Positions 41,558 to 52,493 of a DNA stretch of 64,000 nt are shown here, one piece after another. This stretch comes from Dothistroma septosporum (lineage: Eukaryota; Ascomycota; Dothideomycetes; Mycosphaerellales; Mycosphaerellaceae), in NCBI GenBank assembly GCA_002236755.2, contig NBZP02000048.1, positions 496,001 to 560,000 on the forward strand. Direction: 5' to 3'. The notes below the pieces were generated by a model. That model did not search any database, was not told the origin of the DNA, and saw only the letters and a list, made by a program, of their open reading frames with translations. Position 1 is the stretch's first letter, and every line of letters starts with the position of its first letter. The position numbers and the translations under genes are program-made.

Positions 41558-43006
41558 GCTGTCTGCCGTGAGTCTAAGGAACGCCTGCGCTCCTGTTTGC
41601 GTTGTGAAACCGGGCCCCGTATATCTTCCCTTTCTGTTATTCTCGGGCTCCGTTCTGTCGCGACTAATCTCCGCTCTCGGTATTGGCGTAAAAATGCACA
41701 AGGAAATGTTGGCCAGGCAGGCGACAACAAGAGCGAGAACGGTGGGTACCAGACTGGTACAACGGTCACAGTTCCTACAGCATGGTTCCAGAGAGTCGCA
41801 ACAACAAAGGTCTTGCAGTCATAGAACGGGGCTCAGGGCGTGGGTAAGCTAATCTCCGAGACCAGCAGGAGGGTTCATCTTCGCCAGCAACCCATCTCGC
41901 GAAGTTGTGCGGTTGTCAAGGGTTCGATCGCAAAGAAATATGAGCTAAACCCGGATGCGGCGATGATGCCATGCTTCTAGAATCATTCTTCGGCGTGCTG
42001 CACACGGTATGATTGGGTGGACTGTCGGCAAGGAACATTACCAGATGCCGAAGCCGTGTCGCGCGCGTGCATGTGCAGATGGTTGGGTCTGCAGACGTCC
42101 GCTCGAGGGTCGGCTGGAGAGTCGCTCGCGTTTGCAGTTTTGAGAGATGTTCTCGTTCAACGCACACGGGCTAGGAGGGAGGGCAGTTTCGTGCTAGATG
42201 AACAAACAGCCAAGAGAAGAGTAAACATCGATGCTTCTTATCTTAACAAGTCTTTGGCAGAATCGAGACCTGCAGCTTCGCCCGAAACTTGCTCAGGTAC
42301 GTAGCCGAAGCTTTCCTTCGCAACACAACCACTTGGGGATCTGCGCGGCGCAACGCGAATAGAAGCTGGTTTGACGATGTTGTCGACCATCTATTGAGGT
42401 CTCACGTGTACTGCTGTCCAGCCAGATGAATCATCAACTTGTATCCCGAGGTGGCCCCAGAGTGTTTCACATAGTCTGTCAAGTCTTACGATGCCGGCAA
42501 TTTCGAAATGCCTTGCAGGAAACCACCACGAAGCCGTACTCCATGCCACGCAGGAGCAAATTGTAGGCGTAGCATATTCTGCCGCCGCCACCACGTTCAG
42601 TAACAAACTACACTGGCACTATCTGCACAAATCCTCCCGCCCTTCGAGCACATCATCAAGCTTGGCTATCCGCCTGCCTGCCTCCTGCTTGAATGCGCCG
42701 CGTGCCATCGCGATCTGTATGGTACACACTGAAGAATGTCGGTATTACATGTTCGGGCCTTTCTTGACCTGGCCGGTCGCTGCTGTTGTTGCGTTTCCCA
42801 AAATGCCGCCGTCCCGTTACCTTTTCCGTGACACCTCACGCTAAATGACCTTTTCATGTATTCAAGAAAAATGCAGCTCGTGGGCTCTCAGTACGAAATG
42901 TGCTCGTTGCATGGCAGTGAGTGGTGAGTGCCCAAGATATTGCCGGTGGGACAACTGTCGTTGCCGCGACAGGGAACAATGCCAGTACGCATGCCCGATT
43001 GTCCCA
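41558..43006. other. Large intergenic region
   Basis: About 1.45 kb between the start of the aldo/keto reductase gene and the 3' end of GDT1. ORFs of 60-120 codons occur on both strands but none has a recognisable motif, and none splices into a longer frame by eye. No repeat or RNA gene found. Confidence 0.4.
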
Positions 43007-44775
43007 TCATTCTGCTATGCACTCGATGAGGTAGATTACGCCGAACACGAGGAAAGCGATCGCGCCGCCAATGGTAACTATTCACGTGGTCAGTGATCTG
43101 AATTTCCCTGGACTGCTCCAATGAATCTGCACTTACCAACGCGCATGCTGACTTTACCAGCTAGCGCCTTGCCTCCCAGCACGGCCATCCCGGTGCAACA
43201 TGCATGTCCTGCGATGGCTCCAATTGTCACAAGCCAGTAGTCCTGTCCTGCTGCCATTGCAATTGTTGCAATCTGGCTTCGATCTCCCCATTCGCCCAGG
43301 AAGGTCATCACGAATGTCGATACCCACGCTGGGCTCAACACTAGGCTCAGAAGGTTCTGAAGACCTGCGAGTCCAGTGGTTTTCCTCCTCGATGGTGAGG
43401 GTGATCGTGAAAGTGGTGGCGAATGGGGAATGCCTCCTTGGTTTAAACTCGTTGACCTCCCTCGTCCAGACTCAAGCTCGTATGGCGACACTTTTGAGTG
43501 AGACTTCTTCCTAATCTTATGCTCTTCCTCTTCCAGCTCCTCCTGAACCTCCCGCATCTCCTCGCCCATGCCCGCATCCTTCGGCATTGCTAAGCCCTCC
43601 CTCAAGCTCTTAGCACCAAACACGAAAAATAGGATCGCTGCAGCAAATGTAGTAAATCTCTTGGGAAGAAGTGCTGGAAAGGCGTGGCCAAGAACAGCGG
43701 AGAGCACCGTCATGGCGATGAGGGCCGCTAGAGCTGCGCTAAATACTAATAATCGATCGTGTCGCATTGCCATGAGGGCAGCAACGAGGAAAGTCTTGTC
43801 GCCGATCTCGCTGAAAATGATCATTGTAAAGGACAACACGAACGAGTGGAACCATTCGTGCCAGGACTCGTCGCCTTCCTGGGTGACAGCTGTAGGGCTT
43901 GGGGAAGAAGCATCAGATTTCGGTCTTGCCGTTCGTGGATTCGTCTTGCCCTCAGTGTCCGGCATGGTATCCACGAGCCATTTGTTTCTGCCGCCTTCTG
44001 AGTTGACCGGAGGTCCTAGGTCAGATGTCGCAACTCCCGGGTTCGGATGGGGTATGTTGTGTGGCTTCTCGGGCAGATCCTTGGGCTTCTCCATGCCGTA
44101 ACCTGCCTCGCCATAGCTGTCACCCTTCTTGCCACTTTCTATACGCTCGCCTGTGACTGCGTCTTTGCTGCCAATCGCTTCCTTAGCCGACGTCTTCTTG
44201 TCCCCCTTCTCAATGTGTTCCTGCTCACTGTGCGGTAGAGGCGGCGCCGCTTTGGGCTTTTGCGGTGTATTCTCTTTCCCGCCGGCTTGTTCTTTCCTGG
44301 TCTTCTCGCTGATCCCACCCTCTGTGCCCGTTGTGCCCTTCTTGGGCGCTATCCGTTTCTCGTCGTCCATCACCCCATCATTCCTCTCGGGGATGTCCTC
44401 CAGCTTCCAGCCCTCTTTACCCGACGTCTTTTCGAACTCCTTCATAGAGGTCGGCACCGACTTGGAGGTGGAAGTTGCTTCACCGTCAGGCTTCCTGTCA
44501 ACCCAAGGTCCTGCATGCGGCTTGCCGTCCAGGCCGTCTACCGGCGCATCCTCTGTTCCTTTGTAGGGTCGCGCTGTGCTGGTCGTCCTCGCGTCGGGTT
44601 CGCTCTCGGTCGGTTCGAGTGGTTTTTGCTTCGTACCTGTGGCCGGATGGTTCAATGCCAGAATCTCGTCATTGGTTAGGACTTCGACGCCCTCTTTGGG
44701 GAGTGCTACATCGACGGCCGCTGCCAATGACGGCGCAAGGAGTAAGAACAGCGGCGACGCCTGTCGTATCCGCAT
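43007..44775 (-). CDS. GDT1: Gdt1-family cation (Ca2+/Mn2+) transporter
   Basis: Two exons, 44775..43137 and 43077..43007, give 569 aa. The 59-bp intron (GTAAGT...GAATAG) restores the last transmembrane helix, TIGGAIAFLVFGVIYLIE, lost if unspliced. The frame opens at 44808 with TTG; the ATG at 44775 starts a clear signal peptide (MRIRQASPLFLLLAPSLAAA). A long, charged, disordered lumenal segment of about 300 residues follows, longer than in yeast Gdt1. Then come two UPF0016 repeats with the signature E-x-G-D-(K/R): FSEIGDKTFLVAALMAMRH and GEWGDRSQIATIAMAAG, separated by an acidic/basic cytosolic loop. The family works in the Golgi and vacuole, exchanging Ca2+ or Mn2+ for protons, for glycosylation and ion homeostasis. 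Confidence 0.94.
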
Positions 44776-45514
44776 GACGTGCGTATATGTGTGTGATGTA
44801 CGGAACAATCAGAAAAAAGGCTTGGAGAGTTGATTCTAGAGGAGAAAGGAGGACCTCAGGCTGACGTACACGCCAGCGGACGGCTAGCGGAAGCGTGCAG
44901 ATGCGATGGGTGCCGTTAGCGCAGAGTGGAGGTATGAACTATTGAATGTCTCGAATGTCACGCGTTGTCGCTGGAGAACAGAGGAAAAGGGCCGAGAAAG
45001 GGTGAAATGTTGGCGTCTGACTTTGCATATGCACGCGACGGTCACTCCTGCATGCTTGCCAACGTCTGATCGTGTATGAGTATGGGGGAGCAGGGGCTGT
45101 GCAGCTTCGGCGGCCGGACACGCCAATCGTTCGCACAAGCTCCACCATGACACGTCTCACGAGGCAAGCCAAGAACAACATGATTCACTGTCGTACGGGA
45201 CGTGTGTCTGCGACCATGTCTGCTGTAACAAGCCGAGCGCGCTTGCAAGAACAACCCGTGCGACGGGGGACTTGTCAGAGACAAGGAACTGGAGCGGTTG
45301 CCCAATGATAGCATCGTTGCCAAATGCCAAACTTCCGCGGCGCACGTGAGTGGTCGGGTCTGCCCGCTAGGGTTAGGGTTGTAGCCTAAACCGCCACGGG
45401 CATCACAACAAACAACACCGTCCTTCTGGTCGTCGCCATCACCGGCAAGCACAAGCGTCGCAAATATCGTCGCGCAGACTTTGCGCGCAACGTCGTACGA
45501 TCAGCCTTTGGGAC
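44776..45514. promoter_or_regulatory. Divergent promoter GDT1 / Myb telomere protein
   Basis: A 739-base shared region. The stand-out element is a two-unit telomeric repeat at 45368-45380 (own entry), followed closely by CCTAAACC at about 45385. No other motif assigned. Confidence 0.5.
45368..45380 (+). promoter_or_regulatory. Interstitial telobox TAGGGTTAGGGTT
   Basis: Two units of the fungal telomere repeat TTAGGG, in the orientation TAGGGTTAGGGTT, 135 bases upstream of the ATG at 45515. The downstream gene encodes a telobox-type Myb protein, whose family binds TTAGGG duplex. A short telobox in a promoter is a known Tbf1-type regulatory site; autoregulation here is my inference. Confidence 0.7.
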
Positions 45515-48222
45515 ATGGCGAAAATATCCTCGACAGCGCAGAATCAGCCAACTGCTGCGCCTGTTCGCTCAACTCGACAGACACGCAGCATGAGCACTGA
45601 GCCTGTTGAGAACACGCGACCGAGCAGCTCGACGCACCGCAGAGCACAAAATCAAAGCGATAATGAGAACACACCAAGAAATGGGAAAGGACGAAAGCCG
45701 AAGTCCAAGCCAGCTCCACCAGGTGAGTAGTCAGCACAATCCCCCCCACCCCCTCCAAACCGCCGACGTGCCTGCACGATCGGCAAGCGACCATTTAAAC
45801 ACATCCTATGCTATCGACAATGTCGCGCAAAACGTCGACAGCAAAGGCTGCTACGTGGGCTGTCGCTCTACGACGTCTGCATTGAGAGAGCTAATTCTCC
45901 ACACAGATCTCACGACTGTCGAAGAAGATGTCGAGATTGAGCAGGAGCCCATTCCAGTCGACGATGAGACCGAATTGCAAGCTCATGCGCTAGCCCAAAC
46001 AGAACTGGCTGAACTGGCAAATCTACCTCGCGAGCGACGAGTATCGATTACCGCCTCTGCCATGTCCGGGACCACAGCCAAGACCTCTTTCTCCCAAGAA
46101 GAGCTGGAGCTGCTTGATCATGAGATCATGGTAAAAGAGCTGCCACAGCTCGCGAAAGCCGCTCAGGATCTAGCACAGCTCCTATTACCGGATGGCCTCG
46201 AGACGCAGCCCGGCACATGGAAAGAAGTCAAGCGGACGGGCTCGAAGCGCCACAGGCATCATCAGCGGTTTCTCTTCCTTCTGAACACCTACAAACAGAG
46301 CTTCGGCACCATGCCATACATACGACCGGATCTGGTCCTCCGTGGAGTGCTAAGCATGCCCGACGTTGCTGAGTTGCCGTCTGCGCCGTGGAGGCCTGAT
46401 AACATACTGCTCAAGATCAATCTCGCTACTATGCTGAATCACCTGTTGGTCACCTGCGACATCAGCAATTGGACCTCCCAATGTAGCACTGCGCTTGAGC
46501 AGCTGCTTGTTGCTTTCCCTGCTTGCATCACGGGTGGCGAGTTCAGTCGACCTGCCCTTGAGTTCTATCTGAATCTTGCTGCGCAAGTCGTTATCACCCA
46601 CTTGGAAGCTTCTTCGAATAGCGCACCAACATTTTCTCCTTACGAAACTATCGATGACACATTCTTCGATGGTGAAGGTGTCTTCCGGCATGAGGAGACC
46701 CTGGGCATCTCTCGCCTCGGCGAAGCCGATCAACGATCAGCATTTGGTATGGTGAAGCATTTGGCTGAGGCATTGAAAGCCCCTTTCAAAGCAGGTAACG
46801 CAAAGGACGCCACTGTCGGTGTTGGCCGTCTGAAAGCGCAGTTCCGCTGGGACTCGTTCCAAGATCATACCGTGCGCTATGCGCATGCTTGGTCCACCCA
46901 GCTCCAACAGAGTATCGCACAGGCTGGTGGCATCGATCGGATCCTTGATGGCCTCGGCCAAGAGGTACAGGAACGGGAAGAGGAGAAGTATGTCCTGAAA
47001 ACGAAACGCAAGTCTCTAGAAGCTAAGCGAAAGTCGTTGACTGGTGTTAAAACCCTGCAAAATCTCATGAGCAGTTTTCCAGAAGCTCGTAAGATCGCCG
47101 CCATCGCAGCAGAAGATGACGAGGAAGGATCTGTCGTGCCGGAACTTGTGCCAGCGCCAAGAACAATTGTGGTGGACTCAGATTCGCTCTTCATACCACA
47201 AGATGACGGAGAACATCCTGGCGAGCTTGCAAAGGCGCCCACGAGCTCTGCGCCTGCGCGATCGAGCCTGCAAGTGTCCGTGGGGCTCCAAGAGCTACAA
47301 CGACGAAACGCTGCCAGGCAACAACGGCGCCTCATCGACCCACAGCCAAATGCACAGCGAGTACAATTCATCGAGGACGAAGAGTTAAAAAGTCAATATG
47401 CCAGTGCTCAGCCCACAGCAAGACCAAGTTCGCACTTCAAATTTCCTAGCTCCTCGGCTATAAGCAAACGAAGCGCTGCAGAAATGGAGGAGGACGACGA
47501 GGTTCCAGATCCTACGCAAGACGAGGGCTTCCAAACAGATACCCGCAGTCAGGCTGGTGCAGCACAACGGCGGAGAGAAGTGTCCTTCGCGCGAACGAAT
47601 CGAGGATCTGCTTCTGTAGGGTCCATTGACCTCGATCCTGGCCCATCGACTGGGCAGTCTATAGCACCAGGACCCAGTCCAGCTAAGCGCCAGCGCAAGA
47701 ACCCGGGGTCGACCGTCCCGCCACCCCTCTCGCAAGACGAGCAAAAACGCCCCGACGAGGATCGTCTTTCTCTCTACGAGCGTGCCAAGGTCATCGCGAA
47801 ACGAGATCGTGTCACGGCACGAATGGCGAAGCCCCAGCGAGTCCGACGACCATGGACGGATGATGAAGAAGCCCATCTGATTAATCTGATCGAGCAGCAC
47901 GGCGCTGATGGCATCAGTTACGCATTAATAAAGGAGATTGACGACAGCGATGACGATCCCAAGCTAAGGGCACGATCGGCTGAAGACATTCGATTCAAGG
48001 CGAGGAATATGAAGGCCACTTTATTGCTGTAAGTCGAAACCATCAGCGGGTTTGGCGGGGGATGGGAACCGTACTGATTGATCTCACAGATCTGGTTGCG
48101 CTTTGCCCGACAACTGGGACAAAGTCGTGTTGGACAAGAAGTCGATTGATAAGCTCCATGCGCGCAATATAGAATATCACCAGGAGCGACTACGCCATCC
48201 CCTCGACATTGACTTTCAGTAA
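45515..48222 (+). CDS. TRF/Tbf1-like Myb telomere-repeat-binding protein
   Basis: Three exons, 45515..45722, 45907..48028 and 48090..48222, give 820 aa. Intron 1 is long (184 bp, GTGAGT...CACACAG, with a C-rich run after the donor); intron 2 is 61 bp (GTAAGT...CTCACAG). Splicing restores KATLL-L-SGCALPDNW. Residues about 100-420 are helical and resemble the TRF-homology dimerisation region of Tbf1/Taz1 proteins (RPDLVLRGVLSMPDVAELP, LLVAFPACITGGEF). The middle is disordered, with a KRQRKN patch. At about 716-775 lies a C-terminal Myb domain: RRPWTDDEEAHLINLIEQHG, then RSAEDIRFKARNMKATLLLS, a telobox signature in place of the usual VDLKDKWRN. Nuclear; binds TTAGGG at telomeres or promoters. 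A telobox lies upstream. Confidence 0.85.
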
Positions 48223-48674
48223 TTGGGGGCCGCTGTAGTGCCCTGGAGTCAAGGGGGCACGCCTCTCGCTTGATGGGAAGGGTGCATGATTGATGAGGAC
48301 ACGCAAATTTTGTATGCTTCCATTGAAAGCACTGTGTCTACCCCACGATGTCTCCGAGTAACTGCGTCGCGACTGCTTTGCGTCATATAGCAGACTGACC
48401 ATGTACTTTTAGTGACTTCCGCTTTTGACAGCGGACGATCAAAGCCATTTCTCTAGTCTACCATCTTGAGGGTATCGAACGGGTCCTTGTAAGAATAGCA
48501 GATCTTTACGAACGTGAAAGGCAGCAGTTGTCACATTCACGGATATTCTCGGGATAGGGTCGCGCTCGACCGCAATATAATTCCGTAGCTATTCACAACG
48601 TAGAGACCAGCCTCAATATACGCGTGTCATCCTCATCACGCGGGAGTCAAGCGCCTCACCTCTCCTTCCAGCAT
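48223..48674. other. Convergent 3' intergenic
   Basis: Spacer of 452 bases between the Myb gene and the Hsm3-like gene, holding both 3' UTRs. No further feature. Confidence 0.4.
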
Positions 48675-50540
48675 CTATAGCTCTATTGTGCCAACCTGCC
48701 CGCCAATGTCTCCCTCACGACTTAGTGGGCCTTCCGCTAACCGCTTATTGATCGTCGTCAGAATATCTTCAAATCCTTGGCCCGGAGTCTGGTCGACTTG
48801 ACTCGCCAGACGAACTTGGAACGCTTTCAGAGCATCGAACTTCGCGGACGCGATCTTGTACACAGAGCTCTCAGCGTCGCCTCTTCCTCCGACGATATTT
48901 GCAAAAGTCTGTGGTGGCTTCAGCAAGTACGGAAGGGCGTACTCCAGCGCTGGTGGCGAAAGGATGGCAAGATGACCTGATGTTGGCGTGGGGAGCGTGG
49001 TTGGTAGCGAGCAAGTTTCGGCTTCGTTCCAATGCGCGGTGATGACTGCTGTGAGACAGTTGATGGCTGCTAGTGCAACGTCCTTCAAGGCCACGGTGTC
49101 GGCGTGTCGTGCGATGTCTTCCCAGAAGTGGGCATTGTTGGCAACGTAGTGGTAGTATAGAGCTCGAGCTTGTCTAGCCTCTTCCTCGATGGCTGGATCT
49201 TGCTCCAGCATGGTTCCTGATCGGAAGGTAAGGTCTCCTGGAGGTCCGTGAAACACGGCAGCCAAGGTATTGAGCACATCTGAATTCGTTGACTTGGATG
49301 GCAACAGCGAGAGCGGGCTCGAGCGCCAACCAGCAGTTCCGGCTGATGCGAGTAGTGCTTTCCGCGGTAAGCTTGTGAGGAGGTGTAGATCGTGCTTCGG
49401 CGGGTCAGAGTGTGCCCATTTGGCCGCCGACAGGTCAAGTGCGACTCCCAGACGATCAAGTACCTGCTTTGGCATCTGACTTGCAAGAAAGTGATCCGGA
49501 TATTCGGATGCGTATGTTGCGATGTAATGCGCAGCTGGCCCATACAGGAACATCGACTCGAGTGGATCGAATTGAACTCCTGGGAGCTGGATGTAAATTG
49601 CTGCCGTCCTTGCGTGAATGCCTTGCGTGACAAGGTATCTTAGTCCAGCCGAGTCTGCAGCGCTGCCTGGGAGTTGAATGGCGGGTGTTGTCGCCCGTAA
49701 GATGTCGGAGTAGAAGTTGATCAGGACTTGGTGCATCAAGACATCATCCTTGGTGTCGACCATGTGCGAAGCAGCCAGATCTAGCAGGCCACCAGTGACC
49801 TTGTACTCGGCTTCGATCTCTGAGTGATGGCTCTTCGACGCAGCGTTCCAATCCATGGCTGCAACTTTTGGTAGCCACTCCATCAAACGGGCCTGAGCAA
49901 GGGTGCGCTGGCTCTTGTTGAGCTTCAGCGATGAGGGACCTATCGGTGAGCATGCTTCGAAGAACAACCTGTAGACATCGCGATCGCCGAAGATTCTTTT
50001 CCAGAAAAGGCCTTGCCCGCCGGTAGGAACATGTGCGTCAGAGTTTTCTCGCTGTTGGTCGACTTTCAACAGGTCTAGCAGAACTTGATGACTTTGGCTT
50101 GTGATGCCCGTGTCGCTCGTGCACAGCCATAGTCTGACCAGGGCAAGCACGGTGTCTAGCATTCCGGCTAGTGTGGCAGCATCTCCGGCGTTGTGAGTTG
50201 CCTTGCGCAGTAGAGCTAGAATGAGTCGATTGAAGGCAATCATATGCTCCCCTACAGCGAGGCCTTCTGTGAAGGGCACATTGCCAAGCTGTAGCACTTC
50301 GCTGAAGGAGAACGGCGCGACGAGCTTAAGGAGTAGATCAACAGCAGGGGTAGGGTCTTGCTGTAGTTTTGGGAGAAGCGATGAAAGTGATGCGACTAGC
50401 TGCAGTCGTGTCTCTGCTGGCAGACTCTGTGTCACGACCAACTCAGCCTCGTCGAACAGTCGTTGATCCAGTGCCACTGCAGGGTCATTTGAGGTGGCGT
50501 TGATGTTGTCGTTCAAGCGCTGAACTACAGTGTCCGCCAT
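48675..50540 (-). CDS. Helical-repeat protein, probable Hsm3/PSMD5-like
   Basis: Single exon, 621 aa, beginning MADTVVQRLNDNINATSNDP. It is almost wholly helical, Leu/Ala-rich, with ARM/HEAT-like pairs (LQLVASLSSLLPKLQQDPTP, AVDLLLKLVAPFSFSEVLQL). A segment GLFWKRIFGDRDVYRLFFEA resembles what I recall of the fungal Hsm3 N-terminal domain. Hsm3 (mammalian S5b/PSMD5) is a chaperone that holds Rpt1-Rpt2 during assembly of the 19S proteasome base; it was first linked to mismatch repair. There is no signal peptide, membrane helix or catalytic motif. The assignment rests on fold style and one segment, so another HEAT-repeat family is possible. It diverges from the zinc-transporter gene. Confidence 0.6.
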   Translation of the reverse strand: MADTVVQRLNDNINATSNDPAVALDQRLFDEAELVVTQSLPAETRLQLVASLSSLLPKLQQDPTPAVDLLLKLVAPFSFSEVLQLGNVPFTEGLAVGEHMIAFNRLILALLRKATHNAGDAATLAGMLDTVLALVRLWLCTSDTGITSQSHQVLLDLLKVDQQRENSDAHVPTGGQGLFWKRIFGDRDVYRLFFEACSPIGPSSLKLNKSQRTLAQARLMEWLPKVAAMDWNAASKSHHSEIEAEYKVTGGLLDLAASHMVDTKDDVLMHQVLINFYSDILRATTPAIQLPGSAADSAGLRYLVTQGIHARTAAIYIQLPGVQFDPLESMFLYGPAAHYIATYASEYPDHFLASQMPKQVLDRLGVALDLSAAKWAHSDPPKHDLHLLTSLPRKALLASAGTAGWRSSPLSLLPSKSTNSDVLNTLAAVFHGPPGDLTFRSGTMLEQDPAIEEEARQARALYYHYVANNAHFWEDIARHADTVALKDVALAAINCLTAVITAHWNEAETCSLPTTLPTPTSGHLAILSPPALEYALPYLLKPPQTFANIVGGRGDAESSVYKIASAKFDALKAFQVRLASQVDQTPGQGFEDILTTINKRLAEGPLSREGDIGGQVGTIEL

Positions 50541-50984
50541 GCTGGTGGATGACTACCGGGGGTCAAGCGTTGAGCAGGAGGATGCGACCATGTCTTCGCG
50601 CTTTGTGCGGAAGAGATGAATTACGGTGGTTATACGAGTACATGTTCATAGAACGCCTGAGGCACGACACTTGATCTGACGAAGCCTCGGAAGTCTACAG
50701 CCCGACCCTGGTCCAAAGCGGACAGGGCTCCAACCAATCATAGGCATCATGTCAACGCTTTCGGATCAACCTTTATGCTTTCCACGGCCTCTCCTGAAAC
50801 ACGCTTGACCTGCTGTGATTCCAAGATTCTGCTACACATCGACGAGCGCTGGACGTTCGTTCGGCACGGTGCGATTGCAGACTCGGCCTTTCATTCACTT
50901 CCGTCTTCTCGTACATGTAGCCGAGCAACGATAGGACGAACGCCATTACCTAGCCCCGGGGCAGGCCAACAATCAACCGCGACA
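50541..50984. other. Divergent intergenic
   Basis: Shared promoter of the Hsm3-like and ZRG17-like genes. The ZRG17 frame is open back to an ATG at 50775, but that 70-residue stretch lacks the family look. Confidence 0.45.
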
Positions 50985-52493
50985 ATGGCCTCCAACCTCC
51001 CCATACCTCTTCCCCCTCGCACGCCTACGCCGCCCACGCCGAATCCTCCCTCGCCCACAAGTGAAACACCAGTAGGCTTAGGACTCGGCTCCGAATTGAG
51101 AGCGCAGTATGATCATGATATCCAACAAGGCTCTCCAGAACGAGATGGCGGTCTTCGAACTGGATCGACGGCATCGCTACTGTCGCCGGAAAGCGCAACA
51201 TTCAGCGTGAGCGGAGGTTTGAGTCCCCAACACGGTTTCTACAGCCCGGTCACACCGCAGACCGCCAGCACAGATGGTGGTTTCTGTAGCCTCGACGCCG
51301 TCACTGCGAACAATGGAGCGACAAATCCGTTCAACTTCACGACGCAGCAATATGCGCCGCCTTCGCAGGCTACCGGTGGGAAGAGTGAGCTGCTGAAGGG
51401 TCGAAGGGGACACAAGTACAGGCATTCGAGTATACACGCCGTACACATGGATTCGATTTTCAAGCCGCCTCCCAGTGCACGAACACCGTTGAGTGTGCCT
51501 GCAAGTCTGCCGATGCCAACGAGAAAAGAAGCATGGTGGAGCATGACGCGACATCAGACGATGCGATTGACGTGGTGTTTGTGTCATTTTCTGATTGCTG
51601 GCTACGTGCAGTTCAGTGGAGCGGGCAGTCTGGCCATGACTGCTTTGAGCAGATTGTTATTGTTCGATGCCGCTGGTGCAACTGTCTGCGTGGTTGTCGA
51701 TGTTATGGGCAATTTCGAAGTCTGGAAGCGATCGTCGATCAAGCATCCCTTCGGCCTCGAGCGAGCAGATGTGTTGGCAGGCTTTGGCATGGCCGTATTC
51801 ATCGCGTTCATGGGTCTGGACGTGATATCGCATGGCATTCAACACATGCTGGAGAATGTAGGCACGCATGTCGCACACTCGCCACATGCCCACGAAAGAG
51901 TCGGGACTGTTCACGTTGATACTGCCAGTCTGCTGTCCATTGTGAGCACCATGGTCTCTGCGGTCTTGCTCAAGAACCACGCCCGCATTGGAAAAGCAAT
52001 GCGACTCGAACTGCTGGCAGGATGGGGCAAGATTCTTGGCAACCCATCGCACTTTCTGACACTTTCATGCTCGATTTTGATGTTGCTCCTGCCGTTCCTT
52101 ACGGAAGACACGTACGGCTGGTTTGACAAAGCACTATCATTCATTGTCGCTGGACTCATGATTGCTCTGGGTGTCCGCCTAGCGACGTCCTTGGCATCGA
52201 TGCTACTGATGAGCTTCCGGCCACCTGGGAAAGGTGCTCTTGAGCTTGTAATCGATGACATCGCGAAGGTCGACTCTTCGATTACGAATGTCGATGAGGC
52301 CAGGTTCTGGCAGGTGCACTATGGCCTATGTATGGCGAATCTGAAGATGCGCTACAGAGGGAGCAGAGGTGTTTACGGCATGAACACCGACGACATAACG
52401 AGGATCAGGAAAAAGGTCGAGAGCCTGATTCGGGAAAGGCTGAATGGCTGGAAGTGGGATGTGAGTGTACAACTCAGCGTGGAGGCGGATTGA
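50985..52493 (+). CDS. ZRG17: Cation diffusion facilitator, Zrg17-like zinc transporter
   Basis: Single exon, 502 aa from MASNLPIPLPPRTPTPPTP at 50985. The N-terminal 165 residues are Pro/Ser-rich and disordered; then the conserved fungal block KYRHSSIHAVHMDSIFKPPP and ASLPMPTRKEAWWSMT leads into six transmembrane helices (LTWCLCHFLIAGYVQFSGAG, LLLFDAAGATVCVVVDVMGN, HPFGLERADVLAGFGMAVFI, LLSIVSTMVSAVLLKNHARI, FLTLSCSILMLLLPFL, ALSFIVAGLMIALGVRLATS), with SPHAHERV in the loop. A cytosolic ferredoxin-like CDF tail follows. The usual HxxxD pair of helix V is absent (helix V reads FLTLSCSIL), as expected for Zrg17, the non-catalytic partner that pairs with Msc2/Cis4 to bring zinc into the ER. Confidence 0.88.
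   Translation: MASNLPIPLPPRTPTPPTPNPPSPTSETPVGLGLGSELRAQYDHDIQQGSPERDGGLRTGSTASLLSPESATFSVSGGLSPQHGFYSPVTPQTASTDGGFCSLDAVTANNGATNPFNFTTQQYAPPSQATGGKSELLKGRRGHKYRHSSIHAVHMDSIFKPPPSARTPLSVPASLPMPTRKEAWWSMTRHQTMRLTWCLCHFLIAGYVQFSGAGSLAMTALSRLLLFDAAGATVCVVVDVMGNFEVWKRSSIKHPFGLERADVLAGFGMAVFIAFMGLDVISHGIQHMLENVGTHVAHSPHAHERVGTVHVDTASLLSIVSTMVSAVLLKNHARIGKAMRLELLAGWGKILGNPSHFLTLSCSILMLLLPFLTEDTYGWFDKALSFIVAGLMIALGVRLATSLASMLLMSFRPPGKGALELVIDDIAKVDSSITNVDEARFWQVHYGLCMANLKMRYRGSRGVYGMNTDDITRIRKKVESLIRERLNGWKWDVSVQLSVEAD

Noticed and set aside
41915..41935. GGTTCGATCGC resembling a tRNA B box
   Set aside because: No matching A box, acceptor stem or cloverleaf pairing nearby.
42017..42844. ORFs of 95-117 codons in the 41.6-43.0 kb gap
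   Set aside because: No motif, no splice partners, composition like the surrounding intergenic DNA.
50775..50984. 70-residue N-terminal extension of the ZRG17-like protein
   Set aside because: No conserved character; the ATG at 50985 in an ACA ATG G context gives the usual start.
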